NCBI GenBank assembly: GCA_964370185.1
Contig: CAYJIJ010000034.1
Span: 1-25,476, forward strand
Length of the DNA: 25,476 nt
DNA from: CAYJEQ01 sp964370185
GTDB taxonomy: Bacteria; Bacillota; Clostridia; Oscillospirales; Ruminococcaceae
Direction: 5' to 3'
Shown here: piece after piece, positions 6,440-14,437 of the stretch
How the letters are laid out: each line of letters opens with the position of its first letter
Numbering within the stretch: position 1 is the stretch's first letter
Translations under genes and position numbers: made by a program
The notes under the pieces: model-generated
Database searches by the model: none
Seen by the model: the letters and a program-made list of their open reading frames with translations, nothing else
Told to the model about the DNA's origin: nothing

Positions 6440-7777
6440 ATGTTAAAAAAACGTAATGGAACAGCACTGGCGAAATTTGTTATTTGTAGCTTAGTCGGAA
6501 TCTTGTTTTTCTTTGTAAATGTACCCTATAATGGTAAAACCACCGTGCCCCTGCTCCATGCAATTGATATAGCAAAATCACTGGTTCCCCAAGTTGCAAA
6601 TATGTGGTTAGTTGTTATATTATGTGCTACAACTTTAGGTACTTGCCTGTGGGCAAAAATGAGTTCCGCTCCAAAGTGGATTAAAGAACGCCACAGCAAA
6701 GACAGTGTTTTCTCATATTTTTGCTACATAGCTTCTACTGTTTTTGCCTTTATGGTAGCTTTAAACATAGGTCCTGCTTTTATTATTGACCCAACAGTGG
6801 GAATGAGCTCTCTTAACGTTGCACGAGATGTATTTTATTCACTGACAGTAGCAGGCACACTGGTTGCTCTGCTTACAGAGTTTGGTTTGCTTGAATTTTT
6901 AGGAATATTAATGGAACCAATCATGAGAAAAGTGTTTAGAGTGCCTGGGAAAGCTTCTATTGATGCCTTATCCTCATTTGTTTGTGCACCATCTTTGGGT
7001 GTAATGATTACAAGTAATTTGTATAAAAATAAAGTTTATACAGCAAGAGAATCCATAGCTATCACAACTTCATTTAGTATATGTAGCTTAGGTACATATG
7101 CCTTTTTATCAGGGCTAACAGGAGCCGCCGCCTATTATTCTCAAATAGTACTTTCTTCTCTGATAGTAACATTTATCATGGCGATAATCATGGTTAGAAT
7201 ACCCCCTCTTTCTAAGAAAAAAGACACATATATAGACGGCGAAGTTCAAACAGAAGAACAGCGCAAAACTAAAGGATATAGCAGTGACACTTTCCCCTCT
7301 GCAATTGATGCTGCAAGTGAAAAAGTTGAAGGCGTTTCCTTTAGTGTAATTATAAAAGCTATGCTTAATTCGGTAGGATTTGCATGGAAAGTATGTACAT
7401 ACATCATATCAATATCCGTTATATTCCTCGCACTTGCAAAATACACTCCAATTGTTGGTTGGTTGGGTGTGCCCATTGCACCTATTTTGGAGCTGTTTGG
7501 CTTAGCCGATGCACAAACAATCGCCCCCGGTATACTTGCAGGATTTTTCGCACTTTCACTTCCAAGCTCACTTGTTGCAGGTGCAGAAATAGCAGCTTCG
7601 AGTGGTTTCTTTGTAGTGCTACTATCTACTTCGCAAATTATTTTCTTTACAGAAAGTGCAAACACTATGCTTGATTCTGCAATCCCCGTAGGCTTTAAAG
7701 ATTTACTATTAATCTTTTTAGTACGCACAGCATTTCTAATTCCAATATGTGCAATTGCTACACATATTGTATTTTGA
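6440..7777 (+). CDS. YjiH family transporter-like membrane protein (nucleoside-recognition/gate domains)
   Basis: A 445-residue, very hydrophobic protein with about ten membrane segments. The N-terminal portion (FFFVNVPYNGKTTVPLLHAI, about residues 24-43) is characteristic of the YjiH family. Two gate-type segments follow: SSFVCAPSLGVMITSNLYK near residues 178-196, and the C-terminal LAGFFALSLPSSLVAGAEIA stretch. It is probably a cytoplasmic-membrane transporter or exchanger; the family's substrate is not settled. YjiH genes occur beside amino-acid and histidine/urocanate catabolic genes, which fits its place between the enoate reductase (197 bases upstream) and urocanate hydratase (119 bases downstream). 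The ATG at 6440 has only a weak AAGTAGG upstream. The protein looks full length. Confidence 0.82.
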   Translation: MLKKRNGTALAKFVICSLVGILFFFVNVPYNGKTTVPLLHAIDIAKSLVPQVANMWLVVILCATTLGTCLWAKMSSAPKWIKERHSKDSVFSYFCYIASTVFAFMVALNIGPAFIIDPTVGMSSLNVARDVFYSLTVAGTLVALLTEFGLLEFLGILMEPIMRKVFRVPGKASIDALSSFVCAPSLGVMITSNLYKNKVYTARESIAITTSFSICSLGTYAFLSGLTGAAAYYSQIVLSSLIVTFIMAIIMVRIPPLSKKKDTYIDGEVQTEEQRKTKGYSSDTFPSAIDAASEKVEGVSFSVIIKAMLNSVGFAWKVCTYIISISVIFLALAKYTPIVGWLGVPIAPILELFGLADAQTIAPGILAGFFALSLPSSLVAGAEIAASSGFFVVLLSTSQIIFFTESANTMLDSAIPVGFKDLLLIFLVRTAFLIPICAIATHIVF

Positions 7778-7814
7778 TAATAAAAAATTAGGCAATTAAA
7801 TTTATAAAAATAAC

Positions 7815-7873
7815 AATGTGGGCAATATTAGCAGTGAGATATTTTTATATACTTCTCTTAAATTGTCCACATT
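7815..7873 (+). repeat. Inverted repeat upstream of hutU
   Basis: AATGTGGGCAAT (7815-7826) is inverted at 7862-7873 (ATTGTCCACATT), 12 bp with one G-T wobble and a 35-base loop. It lies 23 bases before the urocanate hydratase start. It may be an intercistronic stem-loop or an operator; there is no T run right after it. Confidence 0.5.
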
Positions 7874-7896
7874 GATTAGCGGAATGGAGTGTTTGG

Positions 7897-9909
7897 ATGA
7901 AGAATAAAATGATTTTAGAAGAGAAAAATTTTAATATTTTTGATGTTCTGCCCGAAAAAGAAGTGTTTTCATTGGAAGTGCGCAGAGCACCAAAAAGAGT
8001 TTCCGATTTATCCAATGAGGATATTATATTAGCAGTTAAAAATGCTCTCAGGTATATACCTGAAAAACACCATGAAGCTATGGCAAAAGAATTTTACAAT
8101 GAATTAACCGAACGAGGTAAAATTTATGGCTATCGCTTTAGACCCCATGGCAAGATTTATGGCAGGCCAATTGATACATATAAAGGCAGGTGCTTAGCAG
8201 GTAAAGCTATACAAGTAATGATTGATAACAATCTTGATTTTGATGTAGCACTCTACCCATATGAGCTCACAACTTATGGCGAAACAGGTCAAGTGTGCCA
8301 AAACTGGATGCAGTATCTCTTAATTAAGAGATACCTTGAAGAAATGCGTGAAGATCAAACCTTAGTTATAAGCTCGGGGCATCCCTTAGGGCTATTTCCA
8401 TCTTCAAAATTATCACCTCGAGTAATCCTCACAAATGGTTTAATGGTAGGTGCATATAATGATAATGATAACTGGAATAGGCTTGCAGCACTCGGTGTAT
8501 CAAACTATGGGCAATTTACTGCTGGCGGATGGTTTTATATTGGCAGTCAGGGAATTGTGCATGGTACTTTTTCCACCTTACTATCGGTTGCACGCACAAT
8601 ACGCAAACAAGAAAATGACAGCGATATGCTCAAAGGCACACTATTTGTATCCGCAGGGCTTGGTGGAATGAGTGGGGCGCAAGGTAAAGCGGTAGAAATG
8701 TGCAACGGCGTAGGAATTGTGGCAGAAGTGGACAAATCCAAAATTGAGCTGAGGCAACGTTTGGGATGGATTTCTTTATGCGCCAGCACCCCCGAAGAGG
8801 CATTTGACTTAGCCTATGATCACATTGAAAAAGGAAAGGCAGTTTCAATCGCTTTTCATGGCAATATTGTCGATTTGCTTCAATATGCAGTGGATAATAA
8901 CAAGAAAATTGATATTCTAACCGATCAAACTTCCTGCCATGTAGCATTTGATGGTGGGTATTGTCCACAAGGGGTTACATTTGCTGAGAGAGCAAAAATG
9001 TTGGAAGAAGATAAAGAGCAATTTGTAGAACTTGTCAAGAAAACCATATACAAGCATCATGAGCTGATAGAATTACTAAGGGGAAGAGGTACATATTTCT
9101 TTGACTATGGAAACAGTCTAACCTCCACTATGTATCAACTTGGCATAAATGAAGTCTGCACAAATGGCAAAAATCCTTTAGATGGGTTTATCTATAAATC
9201 TTTTGTTGAGGAATTTTTAGGGCCTAATTTGTTCGACTATGGTTATGGCCCTTTCCGGTGGGTATGCCTTTCGGGGGACAAAGAAGAGTTAAAGAAAACA
9301 GATATCGCCGCAATGTCCTGCATAGATAAGGATAGTTGTTATCAGGATTATGATAACTATGTCTGGATTAGGGATGCTGAGAAAAATAATTTGGTAATTG
9401 GCACACAAGCCAGAATTCTGTATCAAAACGCTGAGTCAAGGTGTGAAATAGCCCTTAAGTTTAACGAAATGGTAAGGAATAAAGAAGTAGGGCCAATAAT
9501 GCTTGGGCGTGACCATATGGACACGGGTGGCACCGATGCCCCATCTCGCGAAACTTCAAATATTAAAGACGGCAGTAATATTACAGCGGATATGTCCGCA
9601 CTCGTTTTTGCCGGTGATGCAGGTATGGGGATGACAATGCTATCCATGCACAATGGCGGCGGCACAGGTATCGGAAATTCACAGAGCTGTGGCTATGGGC
9701 TACTCTTAGATGGAAGTGTAGAAACTGATAATATTATTAAAAGGGCAGTGAGCTACGATGTAATGTGTGGAATTGCAAGACGTGCATGGAGTAGAAACGA
9801 AAATGCCATCGAAACTGCCGATAAATATAATAGCAAAAGTGAAAACTCCCAAATTACTTTGCCACATATTTGCGATGATGAGTTGATTAAAAAAGTTGCC
9901 TTGAATTAA
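7897..9909 (+). CDS. hutU: Urocanate hydratase (long form)
   Basis: This enzyme (EC 4.2.1.49) converts trans-urocanate to 4-imidazolone-5-propionate, the second step of histidine degradation, using tightly bound NAD+ as an electrophile. The 670-residue protein carries recognisable family blocks. These are GRPIDTYKGRCLAGKAIQVM (about 89-108), SSGHPLGLFPSS, the glycine-rich SAGLGGMSGAQGKA in the NAD-binding region (about 252-265), DQTSCHVAFDGGYCPQGVTF, LGRDHMDTGGTDAPSRET (about 535-552) and the C-terminal MLSMHNGGGTGIG. It is longer than the roughly 555-residue proteobacterial enzymes and belongs to the approximately 670-residue class seen in anaerobes. The ATG at 7897 is preceded by GGAG. No hutH, hutI or formiminotransferase gene accompanies it here. 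Confidence 0.95.
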   Translation: MKNKMILEEKNFNIFDVLPEKEVFSLEVRRAPKRVSDLSNEDIILAVKNALRYIPEKHHEAMAKEFYNELTERGKIYGYRFRPHGKIYGRPIDTYKGRCLAGKAIQVMIDNNLDFDVALYPYELTTYGETGQVCQNWMQYLLIKRYLEEMREDQTLVISSGHPLGLFPSSKLSPRVILTNGLMVGAYNDNDNWNRLAALGVSNYGQFTAGGWFYIGSQGIVHGTFSTLLSVARTIRKQENDSDMLKGTLFVSAGLGGMSGAQGKAVEMCNGVGIVAEVDKSKIELRQRLGWISLCASTPEEAFDLAYDHIEKGKAVSIAFHGNIVDLLQYAVDNNKKIDILTDQTSCHVAFDGGYCPQGVTFAERAKMLEEDKEQFVELVKKTIYKHHELIELLRGRGTYFFDYGNSLTSTMYQLGINEVCTNGKNPLDGFIYKSFVEEFLGPNLFDYGYGPFRWVCLSGDKEELKKTDIAAMSCIDKDSCYQDYDNYVWIRDAEKNNLVIGTQARILYQNAESRCEIALKFNEMVRNKEVGPIMLGRDHMDTGGTDAPSRETSNIKDGSNITADMSALVFAGDAGMGMTMLSMHNGGGTGIGNSQSCGYGLLLDGSVETDNIIKRAVSYDVMCGIARRAWSRNENAIETADKYNSKSENSQITLPHICDDELIKKVALN

Positions 9910-9984
9910 ATTGTTTTGTAAAATATAGGAATTTAACTGTTAAAAAGATGTTTAATCTGCTATAATGCGATTAAACATCTTTTT
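9909..9984 (+). promoter_or_regulatory. Promoter and palindromic operator of the SARP/BTAD regulator
   Basis: AAAAAGATGTTTAATC (9942-9957) is perfectly inverted at 9969-9984. The 11-base centre contains an extended -10 (TGCTATAAT, 9958-9966). The upstream block AATTGTTTTGTAAAA (9909-9923) begins at the last base of the hutU stop codon and is identical to 4109-4123. The arrangement suggests autoregulation. Because a T run follows the second arm, the same sequence could also fold as a weak terminator for hutU. Confidence 0.6.
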
Positions 9985-9997
9985 TGGAGGTAGAAGA

Positions 9998-12820
9998 ATG
10001 GATATAAGCATCAATTTTTTTGGGAAACCCTCGCTTCAGATAAACAAAATAGATGTTAAGATGGAGCAGAAAAAAACTCTTGCTCTATTAATCTATATTT
10101 TATTTAACAATAAATGTACTCGTGAAGAGCTTTCAGAGCTTTTCTGGTGCGATACTCCGCAAGAGATTGCACGAAGAAACCTCCGTAATTGCTTATATTC
10201 TATTAAGAAAAATTTCCCAGATGATTTGATCATATCAAGCGGACATTCTTTTATAACATTATCGCCCGATGTTAAGGTGAGTAGGGATGTAGATTTATTT
10301 ATTACAGAAAATAGCACCGAAGAATTATTGGAACTGCCAAGTTGCGTCTTTTTGGAGCATTTCAATATAAAAAGTAGTCCCGAGTTTGAAAATTGGGTTT
10401 TAACAATGCGTAGTGTATATGAAAAAATGTTCATTACACGTTTTGAAAAAGAAATGGAAATTAGCATAAAAAATAATTTAGTACAGCAAATAGAAATTTG
10501 TGCTTTACGCATACTAAAAATAGACCCCTATCATGAAAAAGCATGTAGGCAGATTATGCAAATATATAGTTTTAGAAAAGATTACAACACTGCACTACTA
10601 TGCTATAAAACCCTATCTAAAAACCTAAGTGAAGATTTAGGTATAGAGCCCGAGGAAGAAACACAGGGTATGTTTAAAAAAATCTTACAACTTAAAAAAG
10701 CTATAAAATCAATAAATTTTACCGAAATAAATAAAGCTGATACAGAAATAATCACAGCTATTAAGGAAGAATACCATAGCTTTCATACAGGAAAGCCATT
10801 TAGACATATTATGATAAACGGCGATTATGGCATGGGCAAAAGTGAAATACTTAAGGAATTTATGGGTGAAGTTCCAAAGTCAGAAATAGTACAACTGGAT
10901 TTTCAGATTTATTCTCGCCCGATTGATTATTATGGTGTTGAAATATTAATTGATGTATTATCGGCGTGGATGGGTTTAAATAAAGGTTTGATTAGTTCTA
11001 AACATTTTTCTGAGCTTTCTCAAAATAGCCATTCGCATTTATTTAGAATCCTTGTAGACTATCTAAATAAAAACATGAAAAAATGTGTGTTGGTGTTAAA
11101 AAATTTAGAAGCCATAGACACTAAAAGTGCAAATTTACTGCTAACATATTTATTTGCCACCTTATCGAAAAATTTATTTATTGTTTGCGAATATTGCCCT
11201 AATTTTTCTGTTGATTACAGTTTTTTAAAGAAAATCAAGAATTTCTCCCATGTAAAAAATATACTAATTGAGCCTATGAATTATAGCAATAGCGCTTATT
11301 TCATACGAGAGAACTTAAACAATCTTCATTGTAATGATGAAGTATTTATAAAAGGTTATCACTACACAAATGGAAATTTATTATTGCTCAGAGAATTTGT
11401 GGATAATGTTAAGCGCAGTGCAGATTTAACAACCTTTTCCTCAGAGAAATGCACGGAGATAATGGATAAGCTTGCACTCAGTCTTAGTAGCGATGAATAC
11501 GAAGCTTTAGAACTATTAGCAGTATTAAAAGAAATTGAAGTTAGTACAATGGTTTGCGTTCTTGATTTGTCACCCATAATTGCAGTTAGAATTATAGAGA
11601 GCCTTGTGCATAAAGGCTTAGTTTATGAAATAGAAAAAAACAATAGAATACTAATTGTTGGAAAATTTCATTTAATTCAGAACTTAATTTTTGAAAAAAT
11701 GGCTAAATTCAAGCAATTAGAATTTTATCGATTAGCGGCTGAATATTATGAAGATAGGTATCTTTTGCATGGGAGGGATTTTTTCAGCTTAACAAAGGCA
11801 AGCGAATATTACAGTTACACAAATAACTACAAGAAAAAGATACACTATAACTTGCTGCATTTTGAATTTGTGCTAGATTATTTCGACGAATTTTTCCCCA
11901 CAATTACAAACGACTTACAGCAATTACAGGAAACTGCTTTTCTGCGCAAAGATATTTCAAGCCGTTTTGCTAAATATTATAGTGATTTATCATTAGCCGA
12001 AAACGATCTGCCATCGAGCGAATTTCATCTTCTTAAAATGAAACTCAATTTTCTCTTTGGTCGCTTTATGATACGAAGTGAAGAGAAAAATATTGGAAGT
12101 AATTATATTCAAAATGTGATTAATTTAGCTCGCCGAAGTGAAAACAATGAAATGCTAATGAAAGCATATTTAGAAACAATTTGTTTTTCAATCAGGTCGG
12201 AGGACACTGCATTGTTTAATGAATATATTGCTAAAGCTGAACAAATAAATGAACTGGGCAAATTTGAAAAAGAGGGAGCAATTCTATTAAGATTTAAGGG
12301 CTATTTTTCGATTTTAAATAAAGAGTATTTTAAGGCTATGGAATATCTTTGGGAGTCAATCAAAATTTTAGAAAATCCTAATTTAGAGAGCTCAAATGCT
12401 TGCAATATTGCAGGCGCATATGAGTATTTATCTTTTTGTAGCCGAAAACTCAATAAGCTCGATGACGCACTACAATACATTAATAAATCCATTGTATTAT
12501 GCGAAAAAAATAATGTTAAAAAATGTCTTGACGTTTTGTATAGTGAATGTGGGTATGTCCTACTGCTAAAGGAAGATTATGTTAAAGCAGAGAAGTATTT
12601 TATTAAGAGTGTTTCTCTATATGAGCATTTCGATACATATTGGTTTCGTTCTGTGTCCGAGAGTGGGCTTGCAGTAATATATGCACATTGGGATAAAACA
12701 AGCCTATCTCTTGAGCATTTTAGGCGAGCTGAATTATATGCCAGAAAGGGCAACGCAAAAGAAGAAATTTCCATACTTGAAGATACGCGCAAATTACTCA
12801 AAACAAAAGGGGTTTTGTAA
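9998..12820 (+). CDS. SARP/AfsR-like transcriptional regulator (winged helix, BTAD, P-loop NTPase, TPR)
   Basis: A 940-residue regulator. Residues about 1-95 form an OmpR-type winged-helix DNA-binding domain (CTREELSELFW, ARRNLRNCLYSIKK). Residues about 95-235 are a bacterial transcriptional activator domain (DPYHEKACRQIMQIY, then LGIEPEEET). A P-loop GDYGMGKS at 275-282 opens an NTPase region, and the C-terminal half is helical repeats of TPR type. The ATG at 9998, with GGAGG at 9986-9990, is preferred over the in-frame ATG at 9965, which has no ribosome binding site and sits in the promoter. It directly follows hutU, and its promoter shares sequence blocks with the promoter of the first gene of the block, so it probably controls that block. 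The inducer is unknown. Confidence 0.86.
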   Translation: MDISINFFGKPSLQINKIDVKMEQKKTLALLIYILFNNKCTREELSELFWCDTPQEIARRNLRNCLYSIKKNFPDDLIISSGHSFITLSPDVKVSRDVDLFITENSTEELLELPSCVFLEHFNIKSSPEFENWVLTMRSVYEKMFITRFEKEMEISIKNNLVQQIEICALRILKIDPYHEKACRQIMQIYSFRKDYNTALLCYKTLSKNLSEDLGIEPEEETQGMFKKILQLKKAIKSINFTEINKADTEIITAIKEEYHSFHTGKPFRHIMINGDYGMGKSEILKEFMGEVPKSEIVQLDFQIYSRPIDYYGVEILIDVLSAWMGLNKGLISSKHFSELSQNSHSHLFRILVDYLNKNMKKCVLVLKNLEAIDTKSANLLLTYLFATLSKNLFIVCEYCPNFSVDYSFLKKIKNFSHVKNILIEPMNYSNSAYFIRENLNNLHCNDEVFIKGYHYTNGNLLLLREFVDNVKRSADLTTFSSEKCTEIMDKLALSLSSDEYEALELLAVLKEIEVSTMVCVLDLSPIIAVRIIESLVHKGLVYEIEKNNRILIVGKFHLIQNLIFEKMAKFKQLEFYRLAAEYYEDRYLLHGRDFFSLTKASEYYSYTNNYKKKIHYNLLHFEFVLDYFDEFFPTITNDLQQLQETAFLRKDISSRFAKYYSDLSLAENDLPSSEFHLLKMKLNFLFGRFMIRSEEKNIGSNYIQNVINLARRSENNEMLMKAYLETICFSIRSEDTALFNEYIAKAEQINELGKFEKEGAILLRFKGYFSILNKEYFKAMEYLWESIKILENPNLESSNACNIAGAYEYLSFCSRKLNKLDDALQYINKSIVLCEKNNVKKCLDVLYSECGYVLLLKEDYVKAEKYFIKSVSLYEHFDTYWFRSVSESGLAVIYAHWDKTSLSLEHFRRAELYARKGNAKEEISILEDTRKLLKTKGVL

Positions 12821-12912
12821 ATAGGCCTCTATGAGCATGAAAACACAAATTTAGTATTAATGATTTTCTATACTTAGATTTATTCTGTTATACAAGTTAA
12901 TCAGAATACAGA

Positions 12913-12995
12913 GAAAGCCTGTAATCGCTTATGTCAAGCGGTTTTACAGGCTTTTTTGCTGTTTTCGGGGAGTGGTAGTCAAATAGTAGTCCAAT
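12913..12995 (+). repeat. Terminator-like repeat, right copy
   Basis: A strong hairpin (AAAGCCTGTAA with TTACAGGCTTT, plus inner CGCTT/AAGCG, 12914-12953) runs into a T6 tract and is followed by CGGGGAGTGGTAGTC and a second GTAGTC unit. It is related to 3841-3928 by the outer stem, the T run and the GGGGAGTnGTnGTC tail. It works as a terminator for the regulator gene. Confidence 0.75.
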
Positions 12996-13036
12996 TTCAA
13001 ACTACATATACTTAAACTATCACAAAAGAAAATAAC

Positions 13037-13558
13037 CTACAACAAAGCACCGTTAAAAAATATAAAATCGCTGACAAGTTTTTCAAAGTTTAATATCATA
13101 GGATTATTCATATGCCATCTCAGTGCTGAAATAAAGCTCTCGACTATATGGTTTAGTGCAAATTCGGCATTGAGATTTTTATCTGCTTTAAGATAGTTTG
13201 CGAAGATACCCTTTAGATAGTCTACAAAATATCTATTACAGATTGTGTTTTCTTCTTTAATCAGCTTTAAAATATTATTTTTTTGGTCATTTATATGCCA
13301 TAGCAAATGAACTAACATCTGCTCTAAATTGGGGTATAAATCAGTATTTTCATGCTCTTTTAAATGCCTAAAAAACTCACTGCAAATATACTCTATTAGA
13401 TACTCTTTAGTCTCAAAATGGGTGTAAAATGTGCTTTTGCCGATATCTGCAAGCTCTGAAATCTCGGTAACTGTAATTTTATCAGCAGTTTTTTCACTTA
13501 AGAGCTCGTAGAAAGCATTTAGAATTGCCTTTCTTGTTTTTGCCTGCCGTCTGTCCAT
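13037..13558 (-). CDS. TetR/AcrR family transcriptional regulator
   Basis: A 173-residue protein with the TetR N-terminal helix-turn-helix (KITVTEISELADIGKSTFYTHF, about residues 26-47, followed by KEYLIEYI). The divergent helical C-terminal domain resembles the TetR C-terminal class common in Bacillota. It is preceded by AGTAGG before the ATG. It is transcribed away from the TraX-like gene and separated from it by 138 bases holding the latter's promoter, so local repression is the simplest role. Members bind small hydrophobic ligands in the C-terminal domain; the ligand here is unknown. Length is slightly short for the family but the domain is complete. Confidence 0.88.
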   Translation of the reverse strand: MDRRQAKTRKAILNAFYELLSEKTADKITVTEISELADIGKSTFYTHFETKEYLIEYICSEFFRHLKEHENTDLYPNLEQMLVHLLWHINDQKNNILKLIKEENTICNRYFVDYLKGIFANYLKADKNLNAEFALNHIVESFISALRWHMNNPMILNFEKLVSDFIFFNGALL

Positions 13559-13624
13559 TTTATCCTACTTTCTGTGCAATTTTATATTACCGTCCAGTAT
13601 CGCACTTATTAGCCTAAACCGATA

Positions 13625-13653
13625 TTGTGATTAATACCGTATCTGTATATAAT
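13625..13653 (+). promoter_or_regulatory. Promoter of the TraX/M15 peptidase operon
   Basis: TTGTGA (13625-13630) and TATAAT (13648-13653) are separated by 17 bases. The start would lie near 13660, about 35 bases before the GTG at 13697. The sequence TACCGT appears on both sides (13590 region and 13636 region), but no clean palindrome for the neighbouring TetR protein could be identified. Confidence 0.65.
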
Positions 13654-13696
13654 AATTATACTATTATTAATAATTAATTACAACAAGGAGATTAAT

Positions 13697-14437
13697 GTGA
13701 GTAAAAAATTAACCTCTAATCATCTTAAAATCATAGCTATTAGTGCAATGTTTTTAGACCATTTTGTGGCAGTTTTCATAAGCCATAATACCGACATTGG
13801 CATACTTCTTAGAATACCGGGCAGAATAGTCGCACCGCTTATCTGCTTTATGATAGCGGAGGGGTACCACAAAACCTCAAATGTAAATAAATATTTAGGT
13901 AGATTATTTATATTCGCCCTTATATCCCATCTACCTTTTAATATAACATTCGGTTATAGCTTTTTTCAGGCAACAAGCGTTATGTGGGGGCTGTTTTTGG
14001 GGCTACTTGCACTTGAAATAATTAAAATTAAAAATCTACCACCCATCTTAAAATTAGGGGCTTTGGGGTTGTGTTGTTTACTTTCAATAACAGCGGACTG
14101 GAATTATGTTGTTGTGCTGTGGATAGTTGGTTTCGGCGTTTTTTATGGAAATTTTAAAAAGCAAGTTTTAGCTTTTTGCATAATCGCAGTATTTGCACAT
14201 TTTATCCCAACATTTTTTAATTTCGGCTTTTCACATAACGGCTACCCACACTGGTATCAACTTGGGGTGCTGCTCGCTATACCGCTTATCAGCCTATATA
14301 GTGGCAAGCGTGGAAAAGATACACTAAAGCTTGGTAAATATGGATTTTATGCCTTTTACCCTGCTCATCTATTGTTTTTGCATCTGTTAAATATATTTAC
14401 TCCATTAAAAGAAATATTATCCGAGGTCATCAAATGA
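13697..14437 (+). CDS. TraX family membrane protein
   Basis: A 246-residue protein with about eight membrane segments and the opening pattern of the TraX family: LKIIAISAMFLDHFVAVF, RIPGRIVAPLICFMIAEGY and LFIFALISHLPFN, with the conserved Asp-His, Arg and Glu-Gly residues. In F-type plasmids TraX N-acetylates pilin. Chromosomal copies in Bacillota are widespread and their function is unclear, with acyl transfer likely. The start is GTG at 13697 with AAGGAG upstream; the overlapping ATG at 13695 is followed at once by a stop. The last bases overlap the next gene by ATGA, so the two are translationally coupled. It diverges from a TetR gene. There are no other conjugation genes, so it should not be read as a plasmid marker. 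Confidence 0.85.
   Translation: MSKKLTSNHLKIIAISAMFLDHFVAVFISHNTDIGILLRIPGRIVAPLICFMIAEGYHKTSNVNKYLGRLFIFALISHLPFNITFGYSFFQATSVMWGLFLGLLALEIIKIKNLPPILKLGALGLCCLLSITADWNYVVVLWIVGFGVFYGNFKKQVLAFCIIAVFAHFIPTFFNFGFSHNGYPHWYQLGVLLAIPLISLYSGKRGKDTLKLGKYGFYAFYPAHLLFLHLLNIFTPLKEILSEVIK

Noticed and set aside
9942..9984. Reading the 16-bp inverted repeat only as the hutU terminator
   Set aside because: The stem is very AT-rich, a TATAAT with an upstream TG sits in its loop, and its core recurs at another promoter, so an operator is favoured. Partial terminator activity is not excluded.
13697..14437. TraX as evidence for a conjugative plasmid or ICE
   Set aside because: No relaxase, coupling protein or type IV secretion genes occur in the window, and chromosomal TraX homologues are common in Bacillota.
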